From: Aquificota bacterium
GTDB lineage: Bacteria > Aquificota > Aquificia > Aquificales > Hydrogenothermaceae
Direction: 5' to 3'
Length of the DNA stretch: 39,780 bases
Assembly (NCBI GenBank): GCA_013153635.1
Contig: JAADDZ010000018.1
Span: forward strand, 1 to 39,780
Positions 19,791 through 27,066 of this stretch are shown in pieces. The translations under genes were made by a program, and so were the position numbers. A model generated the notes under the pieces. It worked only from the letters and a program-made list of their open reading frames with translations, had not been told where the DNA came from and did no database searches. Each line of letters begins with the position of its first letter. Positions within the stretch are counted from its first letter, which is position 1.

Positions 19791-20363
19791 TTATTCGTTG
19801 ACTCTTTCTATGTATTCTCCAGTTCTGGTGTCTACCTTTATCTTATCTTTGGTATTTATAAATAAAGGTACTTGAACTACTGCGCCTGTTTCAATGGTGG
19901 CAGGTTTCGTTGCACTAGTTGCAGTATCTCCCTTTATACCGGGTTCTGTCTCTACCACTTCGTATACTACATGTTTAGGGAGTTCTATGCCTATGGGATT
20001 CCCTTTATCATAGAATATGAAGACTTCCATTCCTTCTTTTAGAAATTTTGCTTCATTTTCTACAGCTTCTTTAGGTATTGATACTGTTTCGTAAGTTTGG
20101 GTATCAAGGAAATAGTAGTAATTTCCGTCTGTATATGAGTAAGTTGCCATTCTTTGTTCGAAATCAGCTAGTTCTATCTTCTCTGAAGATTTAAAAGTTA
20201 TTTCTGTAACGTTTCCTGTTTTCATATTCTTTGCTTTAATTCTTACAAAGGCTTGTCCTTTTCCCGGTTTTACATGTTCATAATTAATCACTCTATAAGG
20301 TTGTCCATCGATAACTATAAACATATCTTTTTGAACTTTATTGATGTCAATTTTTACACCCAT
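19791..20363 (-). CDS. efp: Translation elongation factor P
   Basis: A 190-residue EF-P that rescues ribosomes stalled at polyproline. The KOW-like N-domain has the loop HVKPGKGQAFVR with Lys35 at the tip, the position modified by beta-lysine in some bacteria. Two OB domains follow, ending in TKDKIKVDTRTGEYIERV. The start has a strong AGGAGG site. Its modification state is open. A lysine 2,3-aminomutase family gene lies at 25367-26500, but see that entry for why it may not be EpmB. No EpmA-like gene is visible here. Confidence 0.96.
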   Translation of the reverse strand: MGVKIDINKVQKDMFIVIDGQPYRVINYEHVKPGKGQAFVRIKAKNMKTGNVTEITFKSSEKIELADFEQRMATYSYTDGNYYYFLDTQTYETVSIPKEAVENEAKFLKEGMEVFIFYDKGNPIGIELPKHVVYEVVETEPGIKGDTATSATKPATIETGAVVQVPLFINTKDKIKVDTRTGEYIERVNE

Positions 20364-20503
20364 TAAAACCTCCTAATAATATTAAACTCAAAAAGTTGTT
20401 GTAAAAATTATAAAATGAAAATCTGTTAGAAATAAAATTTCTTTTCTGATAACATTTTTGATATTAACATAATTAACGATAAAAAAATATATGGGAGGAA
20501 CGA

Positions 20504-22738
20504 ATGAAATCCCTTAAATATCTAACTATGTTTTTGATTTTGGCAGTTTCATCTAGTTTTGCCGCAGACCTGTCAGGGAAAATTATACTATCTCCATATA
20601 TAGGTTATTACTTTTTTGGGGAAGAGAGAGACCACAAAAATAGACCTATCAGAAGTTTTAAAAACAGTTACGAATATGGACTTAGGTTAGAATACTTTCT
20701 AACTCCACGTATAAGTATTTTGGGAGGATACGGAAGGATCCCTACAAAAGAAGAATACAAAAAAAATAAATGGAAAAGTAAAGATGTAGACAGAATCTTG
20801 TTTAATTTTATGTATAACTTTGCTTTTATGGGTATAAATAGAGTTCCTTTTGTTTCTCTAGGGTTTGAGCAGACAGCTGGAGATTGGGGAGTAGAGTTTG
20901 GAGGAGGTCTTAGATTCCTATTTAGAAAACAAACCATGGCTTTGAGATTTGAGTTAAAAGATGTATACATACTAAGAGGTATTAACGATTATACCGCTTT
21001 GGTTAGTTTAGATTTTCTATTTGGTGGAAAACCTTACATAAGTGACGAAGATAACGACGGTGTTCCTGATGAGAAAGATTTTTGTCCCAATACTCCCCGT
21101 TGGGTAATCGTAGATGAGAAAGGTTGTCCAGTGGACAGTGATAAAGACGGAGTACCAGACTATTTAGATAGATGTCCTAAAACTCCCCACGGCGCTCCAG
21201 TTGATAATGATGGCTGTCCAGTTGACACAGATAGAGATGGAATACCTGACTATCTAGACCAGTGTCCAGATACTATGGAAGGTGTTAACGTAGATGATTA
21301 CGGTTGTCCTTTAGATTCAGACAAAGATGGCTTTCCAGATTATTTAGATAAATGTCCCGGAACTCCTGAAGGCGCACCTGTAGATGAGTATGGTTGTCCT
21401 TTAGACAGTGATGGAGATGGGGTACCTGATTACAAAGACAAATGTAAGAATACCCCAAGAGATGTGATTATAGATGAAGAAGGTTGTCCTTTAGACACAG
21501 ATAAAGACGGCGTTCCAGATTATTTAGACATATGTCCAAGAACTCCATTAGGGGCAGTAGTAGATAAACAAGGTTGTCCTGTAGATGAAGATAAAGACGG
21601 TGTTCCAGACCACATAGATGAATGTCCAAATACCCCAACTGGAGCGCCAGTGGATAAAAATGGCTGTCCTGTAGATGAGGATAGAGACGGAGTACCAGAT
21701 TACTTAGATAAATGTCTAAACACACCACAGGGAGTAGTAGTAGACGAAAACGGTTGTCCAGTGGACAGTGACAAAGACGGAGTGCCTGACTATCTTGACA
21801 AATGTCCTAATACAGCACAGAACGTTCCAGTAGACAAGAACGGCTGTCCATCTGACAGTGACAAGGACGGAGTACCAGATTACTTAGACAAGTGTCTAAA
21901 CACACCACAGGGAGTAGTAGTAGACGAAAAAGGCTGTCCAGTTGACAGTGATAAAGACGGAGTACCAGATTACTTAGATAAATGTCTAAACACACCACAG
22001 GGAGTAGTAGTAGACGAAAAAGGCTGTCCAATGGACAGTGATAAAGATGGAGTACCAGACTATCTAGATAAGTGTCCTAACACTATTGAAGGAGCAGTAG
22101 TAGATGAGAAAGGTTGTCCATCTGATAGTGATAAGGACGGAGTACCAGACCATATAGATGAATGTCCAAATACCCCAACTGGAGCGCCAATAGACAAGAA
22201 TGGCTGTCCAGTAGACAGTGATAAAGATGGGATACCTGATTATGCAGACCAATGTCCAAACACGCCAGAAAATATACCTATTGATGAAAACGGTTGTCCG
22301 TTAGACAGCGACAAAGATGGAGTGCCAGATTATCTAGATAAGTGTCCTAACACTTTACCCGGGGCAAAAGTAGACAGTAACGGTTGTATAATATCAATAC
22401 GACTGAATATACTTTTTGACACAAACAGTGCAGTAGTAAAACCAGAATACTATCCAGAAATTGAAAAGCTAGCGATTTTCTTAAAAGAACACCCAGAGAT
22501 AAAAATAGAGATTCAAGGACATACAGACAAAAGACCAACCAGTGATTACAAATACAACATGATACTATCCCAAAAGAGAGCAGAAGCGGTTAAAAGAGTA
22601 CTCGTAGAGAAATTTGGAATAGACCCAGACAGGATAATCGCAAGAGGTTACGGTTATACAATGCCGATAGCTTCAAACGATACAGAAGAAGGTAGAAGAT
22701 TAAACAGAAGGGTAGAGGTGATAATCATAAGAGAATAG
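20504..22738 (+). CDS. OmpA-family outer-membrane protein with 15 TSP3 repeats
   Basis: A 744-residue surface protein. It has a signal peptide (KSLKYLTMFLILAVSSSFA), an N-terminal beta-barrel of about 155 residues with aromatic strands, fifteen tandem 30-residue thrombospondin type 3-like repeats (about 180-629), and a C-terminal OmpA peptidoglycan-binding domain with IQGHTDKRPTSDYKYN and RRLNRRVEVIII. Each repeat has calcium-type DxDxDG clusters and two Cys that could form disulfides. The protein should link outer membrane to cell wall through a long, probably calcium-stiffened spacer. Such proteins usually have far fewer repeats. GGGAGG lies 5 nt before the ATG; TTGATA at 20458-20463 is a possible -35. 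Divergent from efp. Confidence 0.93.
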   Translation: MKSLKYLTMFLILAVSSSFAADLSGKIILSPYIGYYFFGEERDHKNRPIRSFKNSYEYGLRLEYFLTPRISILGGYGRIPTKEEYKKNKWKSKDVDRILFNFMYNFAFMGINRVPFVSLGFEQTAGDWGVEFGGGLRFLFRKQTMALRFELKDVYILRGINDYTALVSLDFLFGGKPYISDEDNDGVPDEKDFCPNTPRWVIVDEKGCPVDSDKDGVPDYLDRCPKTPHGAPVDNDGCPVDTDRDGIPDYLDQCPDTMEGVNVDDYGCPLDSDKDGFPDYLDKCPGTPEGAPVDEYGCPLDSDGDGVPDYKDKCKNTPRDVIIDEEGCPLDTDKDGVPDYLDICPRTPLGAVVDKQGCPVDEDKDGVPDHIDECPNTPTGAPVDKNGCPVDEDRDGVPDYLDKCLNTPQGVVVDENGCPVDSDKDGVPDYLDKCPNTAQNVPVDKNGCPSDSDKDGVPDYLDKCLNTPQGVVVDEKGCPVDSDKDGVPDYLDKCLNTPQGVVVDEKGCPMDSDKDGVPDYLDKCPNTIEGAVVDEKGCPSDSDKDGVPDHIDECPNTPTGAPIDKNGCPVDSDKDGIPDYADQCPNTPENIPIDENGCPLDSDKDGVPDYLDKCPNTLPGAKVDSNGCIISIRLNILFDTNSAVVKPEYYPEIEKLAIFLKEHPEIKIEIQGHTDKRPTSDYKYNMILSQKRAEAVKRVLVEKFGIDPDRIIARGYGYTMPIASNDTEEGRRLNRRVEVIIIRE
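21041..22390 (+). repeat. Tandem array of fifteen 90-bp units (TSP3 coding repeats)
   Basis: Fifteen in-frame 90-bp units, consensus VDSDKDGVPDYLDKCPNTP followed by GAPVDENGCP, run without interruption. Most units differ at many silent sites, but some are nearly the same in DNA. Units 8 (from 21671) and 11 (from 21941) share 64 identical bases in a row, units 10 and 11 share their last 48, and units 7 (21581) and 13 (22121) share 36. This points to recent duplication or gene conversion within the array. Confidence 0.95.
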
Positions 22739-22739
22739 A

Positions 22740-22761
22740 AAAGGGGCTTTAAAGCCCCTTT
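22740..22761. terminator. Palindromic hairpin after the OmpA-TSP3 gene
   Basis: A perfect 22-nt palindrome (AAAGGGGCTTT then AAAGCCCCTTT) starts one base after the OmpA-TSP3 TAG. The G+C-rich core is unlike its surroundings. Only TTT and then AG follow, so the U tract is short. It may act as a partial terminator or as a 3' mRNA stabiliser separating high expression of the surface protein from the flagellar genes. Confidence 0.6.
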
Positions 22762-22793
22762 AGAAAAGTATTTTCTGTACGAAAAATAGATTT

Positions 22794-23147
22794 ATGAAAG
22801 TAGAGACTTTGATAGACAAACTTATAAAAAAGTTAGAAGAAGAAAAAGAAGCCCTACTATACACCCTAAAAGATAAAACCTACAGCGAGAAACTCTTGGG
22901 CATTGTTGAAGAAAAAAAGGAGCTTATATCGAAACTTTCTACTTATTCAAAAGAAGATTTTGTAGGACTAGAAGATAGATTAGAGAAAGTTAAGCATCTT
23001 TCACAAGAGAACATGATTTTTGCTATGAATAACATTCAGTTTATAGAAGATATATTTGAAGCTGTATTTAAACAAGAGATAAAAACATACAGCAGTAAAG
23101 GGGACATATCAAAAGAGTCAAAAAGTCTTATCAATAAAAAGATTTAG
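22794..23147 (+). CDS. flgN: FlgN-like flagellar export chaperone
   Basis: A 117-residue, almost fully helical, charged protein (KLIKKLEEEKEALLYTLKDK, EEKKELISKLSTYSK), as expected for FlgN, the cytoplasmic chaperone that delivers FlgK and FlgL to the flagellar export gate. Sequence alone would be weak evidence; position directly before flgK with a 50-nt gap is the main support. No obvious Shine-Dalgarno precedes the ATG. The gap after it contains a sigma-28-like promoter. Confidence 0.65.
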   Translation: MKVETLIDKLIKKLEEEKEALLYTLKDKTYSEKLLGIVEEKKELISKLSTYSKEDFVGLEDRLEKVKHLSQENMIFAMNNIQFIEDIFEAVFKQEIKTYSSKGDISKESKSLINKKI

Positions 23148-23161
23148 TTCATTTCCGATAA
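23135..23161 (+). promoter_or_regulatory. Sigma-28 (FliA) promoter for flgK
   Basis: TAAA (23135-23138), 15 nt, then TCCGATAA (23154-23161) differs from the flagellar consensus TAAA-N15-GCCGATAA at a single base. It overlaps the last codons of the flgN-like gene and would start transcription about 30 nt before the flgK ATG at 23198. Confidence 0.75.
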
Positions 23162-23197
23162 TAGATATAAATACTCTCAAAAAAAGTAGGTGATAAA

Positions 23198-24661
23198 ATG
23201 TCATTATTTTACAATCTGTCTTTAGGAGGGCAAGCTCTTTTATCCAACAAAAGGGCTATAGATATAACTAATAACAATATCTCAAATGTATTTACTGATA
23301 GTTATTCACGGAAACTTCCTATCTTTACAGATGTCTCTACAGGTGGAGTAAATTTAGAAACTGTAAAAAGAGTTTATGATGAGATTCTCTTTCAAAAGGT
23401 TATAGATACTAACCAAGCTTTGATAAGCGACGAAAATTATAAAGATTTATTAGTACAGGTTGAATCTATATTTAATGATATTCAAGGTTCAGGTTTCTCA
23501 ACAGCGTTAAATGAGTTTTTTAACGCTTTTCACCAAGTCTCTCTAAATCCAAATGATATTACTGCTCGTTATGATGCAATAACAAAAGCAAAACAGTTAG
23601 TAGGTAGGATAAGGAACAGTTACGATAATTTAGAAAAAACTCAAGATTATATAAAATTTTCTCTAAAAGACCAGATAAACAAACTGAACTCTCTCACTGT
23701 AGAGCTTGCAAAGATAAACAAAAGTATAAAGCTCTCTCCAGAAGAGAAGAAACTCCACTATCTAGATGAAAGAGATAGAGTACTAAAAGAGATTAGCTCT
23801 TTTATAGATACAAAAGTAATCTTTAGAGAAGATGGGACAGCAGATGTTTTTACTTCGAAAGGTTTTTCTTTAGTTCTCTATGACAAAGCACACCAACTCA
23901 ATGTTATGCCTCCTTCATCTTTGGAAAACCAAGATGAAATAACGATAAGGTGGGAAGGTGTAGATTTGACAGATAATTTTTCAAATGGGAAGATAGGAGG
24001 TTTTATAAAAGGATACAGATTTGTAAAAAATGTAAAAGCAGACCTAAACGATTTTGCATCTCTACTAGCTTTGAATGTTAACAAGATACATAGACAAGGG
24101 TACGACTTAGAAGGAAATACAGATATAGATTTTTTTGGTATAGACCCAGATTCTTCAAAAGAGTTTATAGATGCTTCTAACATATCTTTGGCTTTTGAAG
24201 AACCAGAAAAAATAGCCGCCGCAATTGATGCTACTTTGACAAATTCTGACAATAGAAATGTAAAAAAGTTAATAGAACTAAAAGACAGTATAGATGGTGT
24301 TTTGAGTTCCACAGAAGAAAGCACCTTGATTTCAGGAGGGGAGCTGGTCATAGGTGCGATAAAGTATAAAGTTGAGACTCCTTCCAACCTTACGTTACTA
24401 AAAGAGCGGAATTTTGGTGAGCTATACAATATATCATTTACAACTAAGATAGGTTTTGAGTTAGAAACTGTTAAAAAAAGAGAAGAGCATAACAGATTCT
24501 TATTTGAGGCGGCTGACCAGCAGTACAAAGAGAAAAGTTCTGTAAATATGGACGAAGAGCTGATAAATCTAACAAAACTCCAAAGAGCTTATCAAGCATC
24601 AGCTCGTATAATCAGTGTAACTGATGAGCTACTTCAAACAGTCCTAAATATGGCTAGCTAA
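23198..24661 (+). CDS. flgK: Flagellar hook-associated protein 1
   Basis: FlgK (487 residues) joins the flagellar hook to the filament junction. The N-terminal D0 helix has the family motif ALLSNKRAIDITNNNISNV, and the C-terminal helix has VNMDEELINLTKLQRAYQASARIISVTDELLQTVL, typical of hook-associated proteins. The centre is variable. It lies 50 nt after the flgN-like gene and behind a sigma-28-type promoter, so it is likely a late flagellar gene. flgL does not follow; instead a convergent gene overlaps the last 8 bases. Confidence 0.93.
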   Translation: MSLFYNLSLGGQALLSNKRAIDITNNNISNVFTDSYSRKLPIFTDVSTGGVNLETVKRVYDEILFQKVIDTNQALISDENYKDLLVQVESIFNDIQGSGFSTALNEFFNAFHQVSLNPNDITARYDAITKAKQLVGRIRNSYDNLEKTQDYIKFSLKDQINKLNSLTVELAKINKSIKLSPEEKKLHYLDERDRVLKEISSFIDTKVIFREDGTADVFTSKGFSLVLYDKAHQLNVMPPSSLENQDEITIRWEGVDLTDNFSNGKIGGFIKGYRFVKNVKADLNDFASLLALNVNKIHRQGYDLEGNTDIDFFGIDPDSSKEFIDASNISLAFEEPEKIAAAIDATLTNSDNRNVKKLIELKDSIDGVLSSTEESTLISGGELVIGAIKYKVETPSNLTLLKERNFGELYNISFTTKIGFELETVKKREEHNRFLFEAADQQYKEKSSVNMDEELINLTKLQRAYQASARIISVTDELLQTVLNMAS

Positions 24662-25337
24662 GCTTTCTTCTCCAAAATAGAGCTATACCTACAGCGAACA
24701 GTAGAAGTAAGGTAATATCTTTTTTGGTGGATAACCGACACCCTATAATATCGTCAGGGTCTTCTCCACCATCTTCAATCTCTTCTGGAATTTTGTATTC
24801 TGGATAGTCTGGACAAAAGTCATCATAGTCGAACAAGTCCCCGGTTGGAGATGGAAGACCAACTCCTTCTAAGTCTGCTTTTTCTTCTTTATAATCGTTC
24901 TCTAACAGGTCTTTTATGAGGTCTTCTAAGTTATCATTACCAAAGTACTTCACCACTAGTTTTGCATCTCTTGTACCTTCACTTTTAGGTCTAAATACTA
25001 CTTTTATGCTACAAGCATCTCCAACTGCCAAAATCTTATCTTTGCAGTTGTCTTCTTTTATGTAAAAATGCTCTTCGTCATCACCGTCTATGTAAGATTT
25101 TTTTATATATACAGGTATTCCTCCATCATTAGTAACCATAAAAGGAAATGCTGGACTTTCACAGTCTTCTATGATAGCTCCAAAATACCATTTATCTGGA
25201 AAGATTTTTATGCTTACACCAGCATCTACATCTATATTGTCAAATATATCTCCCAAATCTGCTTGTTTTGATAAATCCAAAGAAAAGGCTTTGTAAATAA
25301 TTAATAAAAATAAGAATAAGAATATATGTTTTTTCAT
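24654..25337 (-). CDS. Choice-of-anchor-D-like surface protein with Cys-TM-Arg tail
   Basis: A 227-residue exported protein. It has a signal peptide (KKHIFLFLFLLIIYKAFS), then an immunoglobulin-like ASH/choice-of-anchor-D domain (about 43-160) with WYFGAIIEDC, FMVTNDGGIPVYIKKSY, DACSIKVVFRPKSEGTRDAKL. An acidic linker follows, then a C-terminal tail of GC (199-200), a membrane helix (208-222) and Arg-Arg (223-224). That tail resembles tripartite CTERM sorting signals with a conserved Cys, which in other bacteria are processed by dedicated intramembrane proteases. No such protease is in this window. Start at 25337 is set by AAAGGAGG; an ATG 33 nt upstream lies before that site. Function unknown. 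Confidence 0.75.
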   Translation of the reverse strand: MKKHIFLFLFLLIIYKAFSLDLSKQADLGDIFDNIDVDAGVSIKIFPDKWYFGAIIEDCESPAFPFMVTNDGGIPVYIKKSYIDGDDEEHFYIKEDNCKDKILAVGDACSIKVVFRPKSEGTRDAKLVVKYFGNDNLEDLIKDLLENDYKEEKADLEGVGLPSPTGDLFDYDDFCPDYPEYKIPEEIEDGGEDPDDIIGCRLSTKKDITLLLLFAVGIALFWRRKLS

Positions 25338-25341
25338 AAAA

Positions 25342-25350
25342 GCCTCCTTT
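25342..25350 (-). promoter_or_regulatory. Shine-Dalgarno that fixes the surface-protein start
   Basis: Minus strand AAAGGAGGC lies 4 nt before ATG 25337. An in-frame ATG at 25370 would place it inside the gene and bury the signal peptide behind extra charged residues. Confidence 0.75.
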
Positions 25351-25366
25351 TTGAATTTAGTATAAA

Positions 25367-26500
25367 TCAAAAAAATATTTTTACAATCTTGTTTTCAAAG
25401 TTTCTAAATGTAGCATGGCTCTTCCCTTTTTCTATGAGGTATTGAGGGAATATAGGAACTTTTCCTAGACCTCCTTCCAAATCAACAGCGTATATAGGTA
25501 TCCCTAATCCAGAGAGTCTTCCCCTCAAGTAATCCATTATTTTTATGCCTTTTTCTAAATCTGTACGAAAATGTAGTACTCCTTTTACAGGGTCGCAGAA
25601 AAAGAGGTAGTAAGGTTTTATTTTTGTTCTTAACAGGTCTCTCATCAAGGTTTCTATAGTTTTTTCGTCGTCGTTTATACCTTTTAGTAGTACTGTTTGA
25701 TTTAGAACAGGTGTTCCTGTAGATAGTATCAATTTGACAGCTTTCTTTGTAATGTCTGTAACCTCATCAGGGTGATTAAAATGGGTTACTATCCAAACTT
25801 TGTCATATCTGTCAAAAAGCTCAAGTAGTCTTTCATCAAAAAATCTATAAGGGTTGACTACTAACTCTCTACTCCCTATCCGTATAATATCTATATGGTC
25901 AATTTTGTATAGATTATCCAAAATGAATTCTAACTTTTTATTAGGAAGAGTTAAAGGGTCTCCTCCAGAGATGAGAACCTCTTTTATATTTTTATTTTTT
26001 TTTATGTACTCAAACATTTCTTCGTATTCTTCTTTGGTTCTTGCTCTTTCTTCTTCTAAAAACATTCTTTTTCTCATACAATGTCTACAGTAGACACTAC
26101 AAAAATTTGTAGCTCGAAAGAGAACCCTATCAGGGTATCTGTGGGTTATCCCTTGGATAGATGGCATTTTGTCTTCTAAAAAGGGGTCTAGAGAGCCAAG
26201 TTTTTGAACCTCTTCATCTAGCTCCTCTAAAGAAGGGAATATCTGTTTCCGTATAGGGTTTTGTCTATCTTTAAAATCCTTTATCAAGGATAGATAGTAA
26301 GGAGTAGTCCCAAAATGGAAAATATCTGCTGTCTTCTCAAAAGCTATTTCTTCTTGTTTAGATATATTTAGAACATTTCTTAGAGGGAGAAGAGATGTTA
26401 ATCTGTTTGCTATCTGCCATTTCCAGTTTTGCCAGTTTTCTAAACTAACATCTTCCCAGATTTTTATCCTTTTCCAAAACTGTTCATCTAGATACTGCAT
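25367..26500 (-). CDS. kamA: Lysine 2,3-aminomutase family radical SAM/PLP enzyme
   Basis: A 377-residue enzyme. The radical SAM cluster motif is CSVYCRHC (Cys134, Cys138, Cys141), followed by VLISGGDPL for SAM binding, and the PLP lysine is probably Lys347 in DLEGGLGKVP. Two aspartates that hold the lysine substrate in clostridial KamA appear kept (FFCDPVKG and AVDLEGG). As I recall, EpmB lacks the second one, so a true lysine 2,3-aminomutase making beta-lysine is more likely than an EF-P-modifying EpmB. Beta-lysine could serve as an osmolyte precursor. The membrane-protein gene ends 1 nt after its own start side and is probably cotranscribed ahead of it. Confidence 0.85.
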   Translation of the reverse strand: MQYLDEQFWKRIKIWEDVSLENWQNWKWQIANRLTSLLPLRNVLNISKQEEIAFEKTADIFHFGTTPYYLSLIKDFKDRQNPIRKQIFPSLEELDEEVQKLGSLDPFLEDKMPSIQGITHRYPDRVLFRATNFCSVYCRHCMRKRMFLEEERARTKEEYEEMFEYIKKNKNIKEVLISGGDPLTLPNKKLEFILDNLYKIDHIDIIRIGSRELVVNPYRFFDERLLELFDRYDKVWIVTHFNHPDEVTDITKKAVKLILSTGTPVLNQTVLLKGINDDEKTIETLMRDLLRTKIKPYYLFFCDPVKGVLHFRTDLEKGIKIMDYLRGRLSGLGIPIYAVDLEGGLGKVPIFPQYLIEKGKSHATFRNFENKIVKIFF

Positions 26501-26501
26501 A

Positions 26502-26906
26502 TTAATAAAGCCTATGGAGAATGATTTCGTTGCTTATTAAGTTTATCAAAATGGCGGTAACATAAAAAAGCATATAAAACACCACTAGTTTTTCTACTAT
26601 TTTTATAAATAGAAATATTCTTATCATTCCTATAACTAAGAACATTACTGTTGTTACAGAACCTAGAATCATATGGATTTTGTAGATAGATATATCTGTG
26701 TATTGAGTTTTTAGGTATAGATACTGAAGGTATCCAGTTATACCTGCAGTGACTACTATAATTGAGCTGACAAGAACTAAAAACCCAGCTAACATAGAGA
26801 CAACTTTTTTCTGTGTTAGTATACCTGCAAGCTCAAAGAAAACAGCTAGTAAAGGTATCAAAATCCCGAATCTTCCAAAAAATGCATGAACTAAATCATA
26901 TTCCAT
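26502..26906 (-). CDS. Four-helix membrane protein, DUF2231-like
   Basis: About 134 residues with four membrane helices (near 10-28, 35-57, 77-97 and 105-127 counted from the ATG). A His in the first helix region (LVHAFFGRFG) and another at the start of the third (YKIHMILGS) recall DUF2231 proteins, a family proposed to bind haem. That link is tentative. An in-frame TTG at 26927 is an alternative start; neither has a good Shine-Dalgarno. It ends one base before kamA and is likely cotranscribed with it, but no functional tie is evident. Confidence 0.6.
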   Translation of the reverse strand: MEYDLVHAFFGRFGILIPLLAVFFELAGILTQKKVVSMLAGFLVLVSSIIVVTAGITGYLQYLYLKTQYTDISIYKIHMILGSVTTVMFLVIGMIRIFLFIKIVEKLVVFYMLFYVTAILINLISNEIILHRLY

Positions 26907-27027
26907 GTTTATAAATTCAATATCCAAATATTCTAATATGCTTATTATACATCATTCATATATAGTTATATTAGATAAAATGTTTAATACATTTATTTAA
27001 AGTTTAAATATATACCTATAAATGCAT

Positions 27028-27046
27028 GTTTTAGAATTACTAAAAC
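27028..27046. repeat. Inverted repeat in the leader of the outer-membrane protein gene
   Basis: GTTTTAG and CTAAAAC form a perfect 7-bp dyad with a 5-nt loop (AATTA), ending about 20 nt before the ATG at 27067 and just ahead of the ribosome site. It could be an operator or a small mRNA hairpin. This about 160-base gap is the largest intergenic region in the window; I see nothing else definite in it. Confidence 0.4.
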
Positions 27047-27066
27047 AACTTAACAAGAGGGAAGAT

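Noticed and set aside
21468-22252. Several minus-strand open frames opposite the repeat region
   Set aside because: They are Leu/Tyr/Cys-rich mirrors of the repeat codons with no start signal and are shadows of the plus-strand gene.
21041-22390. Regular 90-bp repeats could suggest a CRISPR or satellite array
   Set aside because: Units are contiguous, with no spacers, stay in one reading frame, and encode a clear TSP3 motif between a barrel and an OmpA domain.
25367-26500. EpmB, the EF-P beta-lysylation aminomutase
   Set aside because: The second lysine-binding Asp appears kept, and no EpmA is seen, so a general lysine 2,3-aminomutase is favoured; not excluded.
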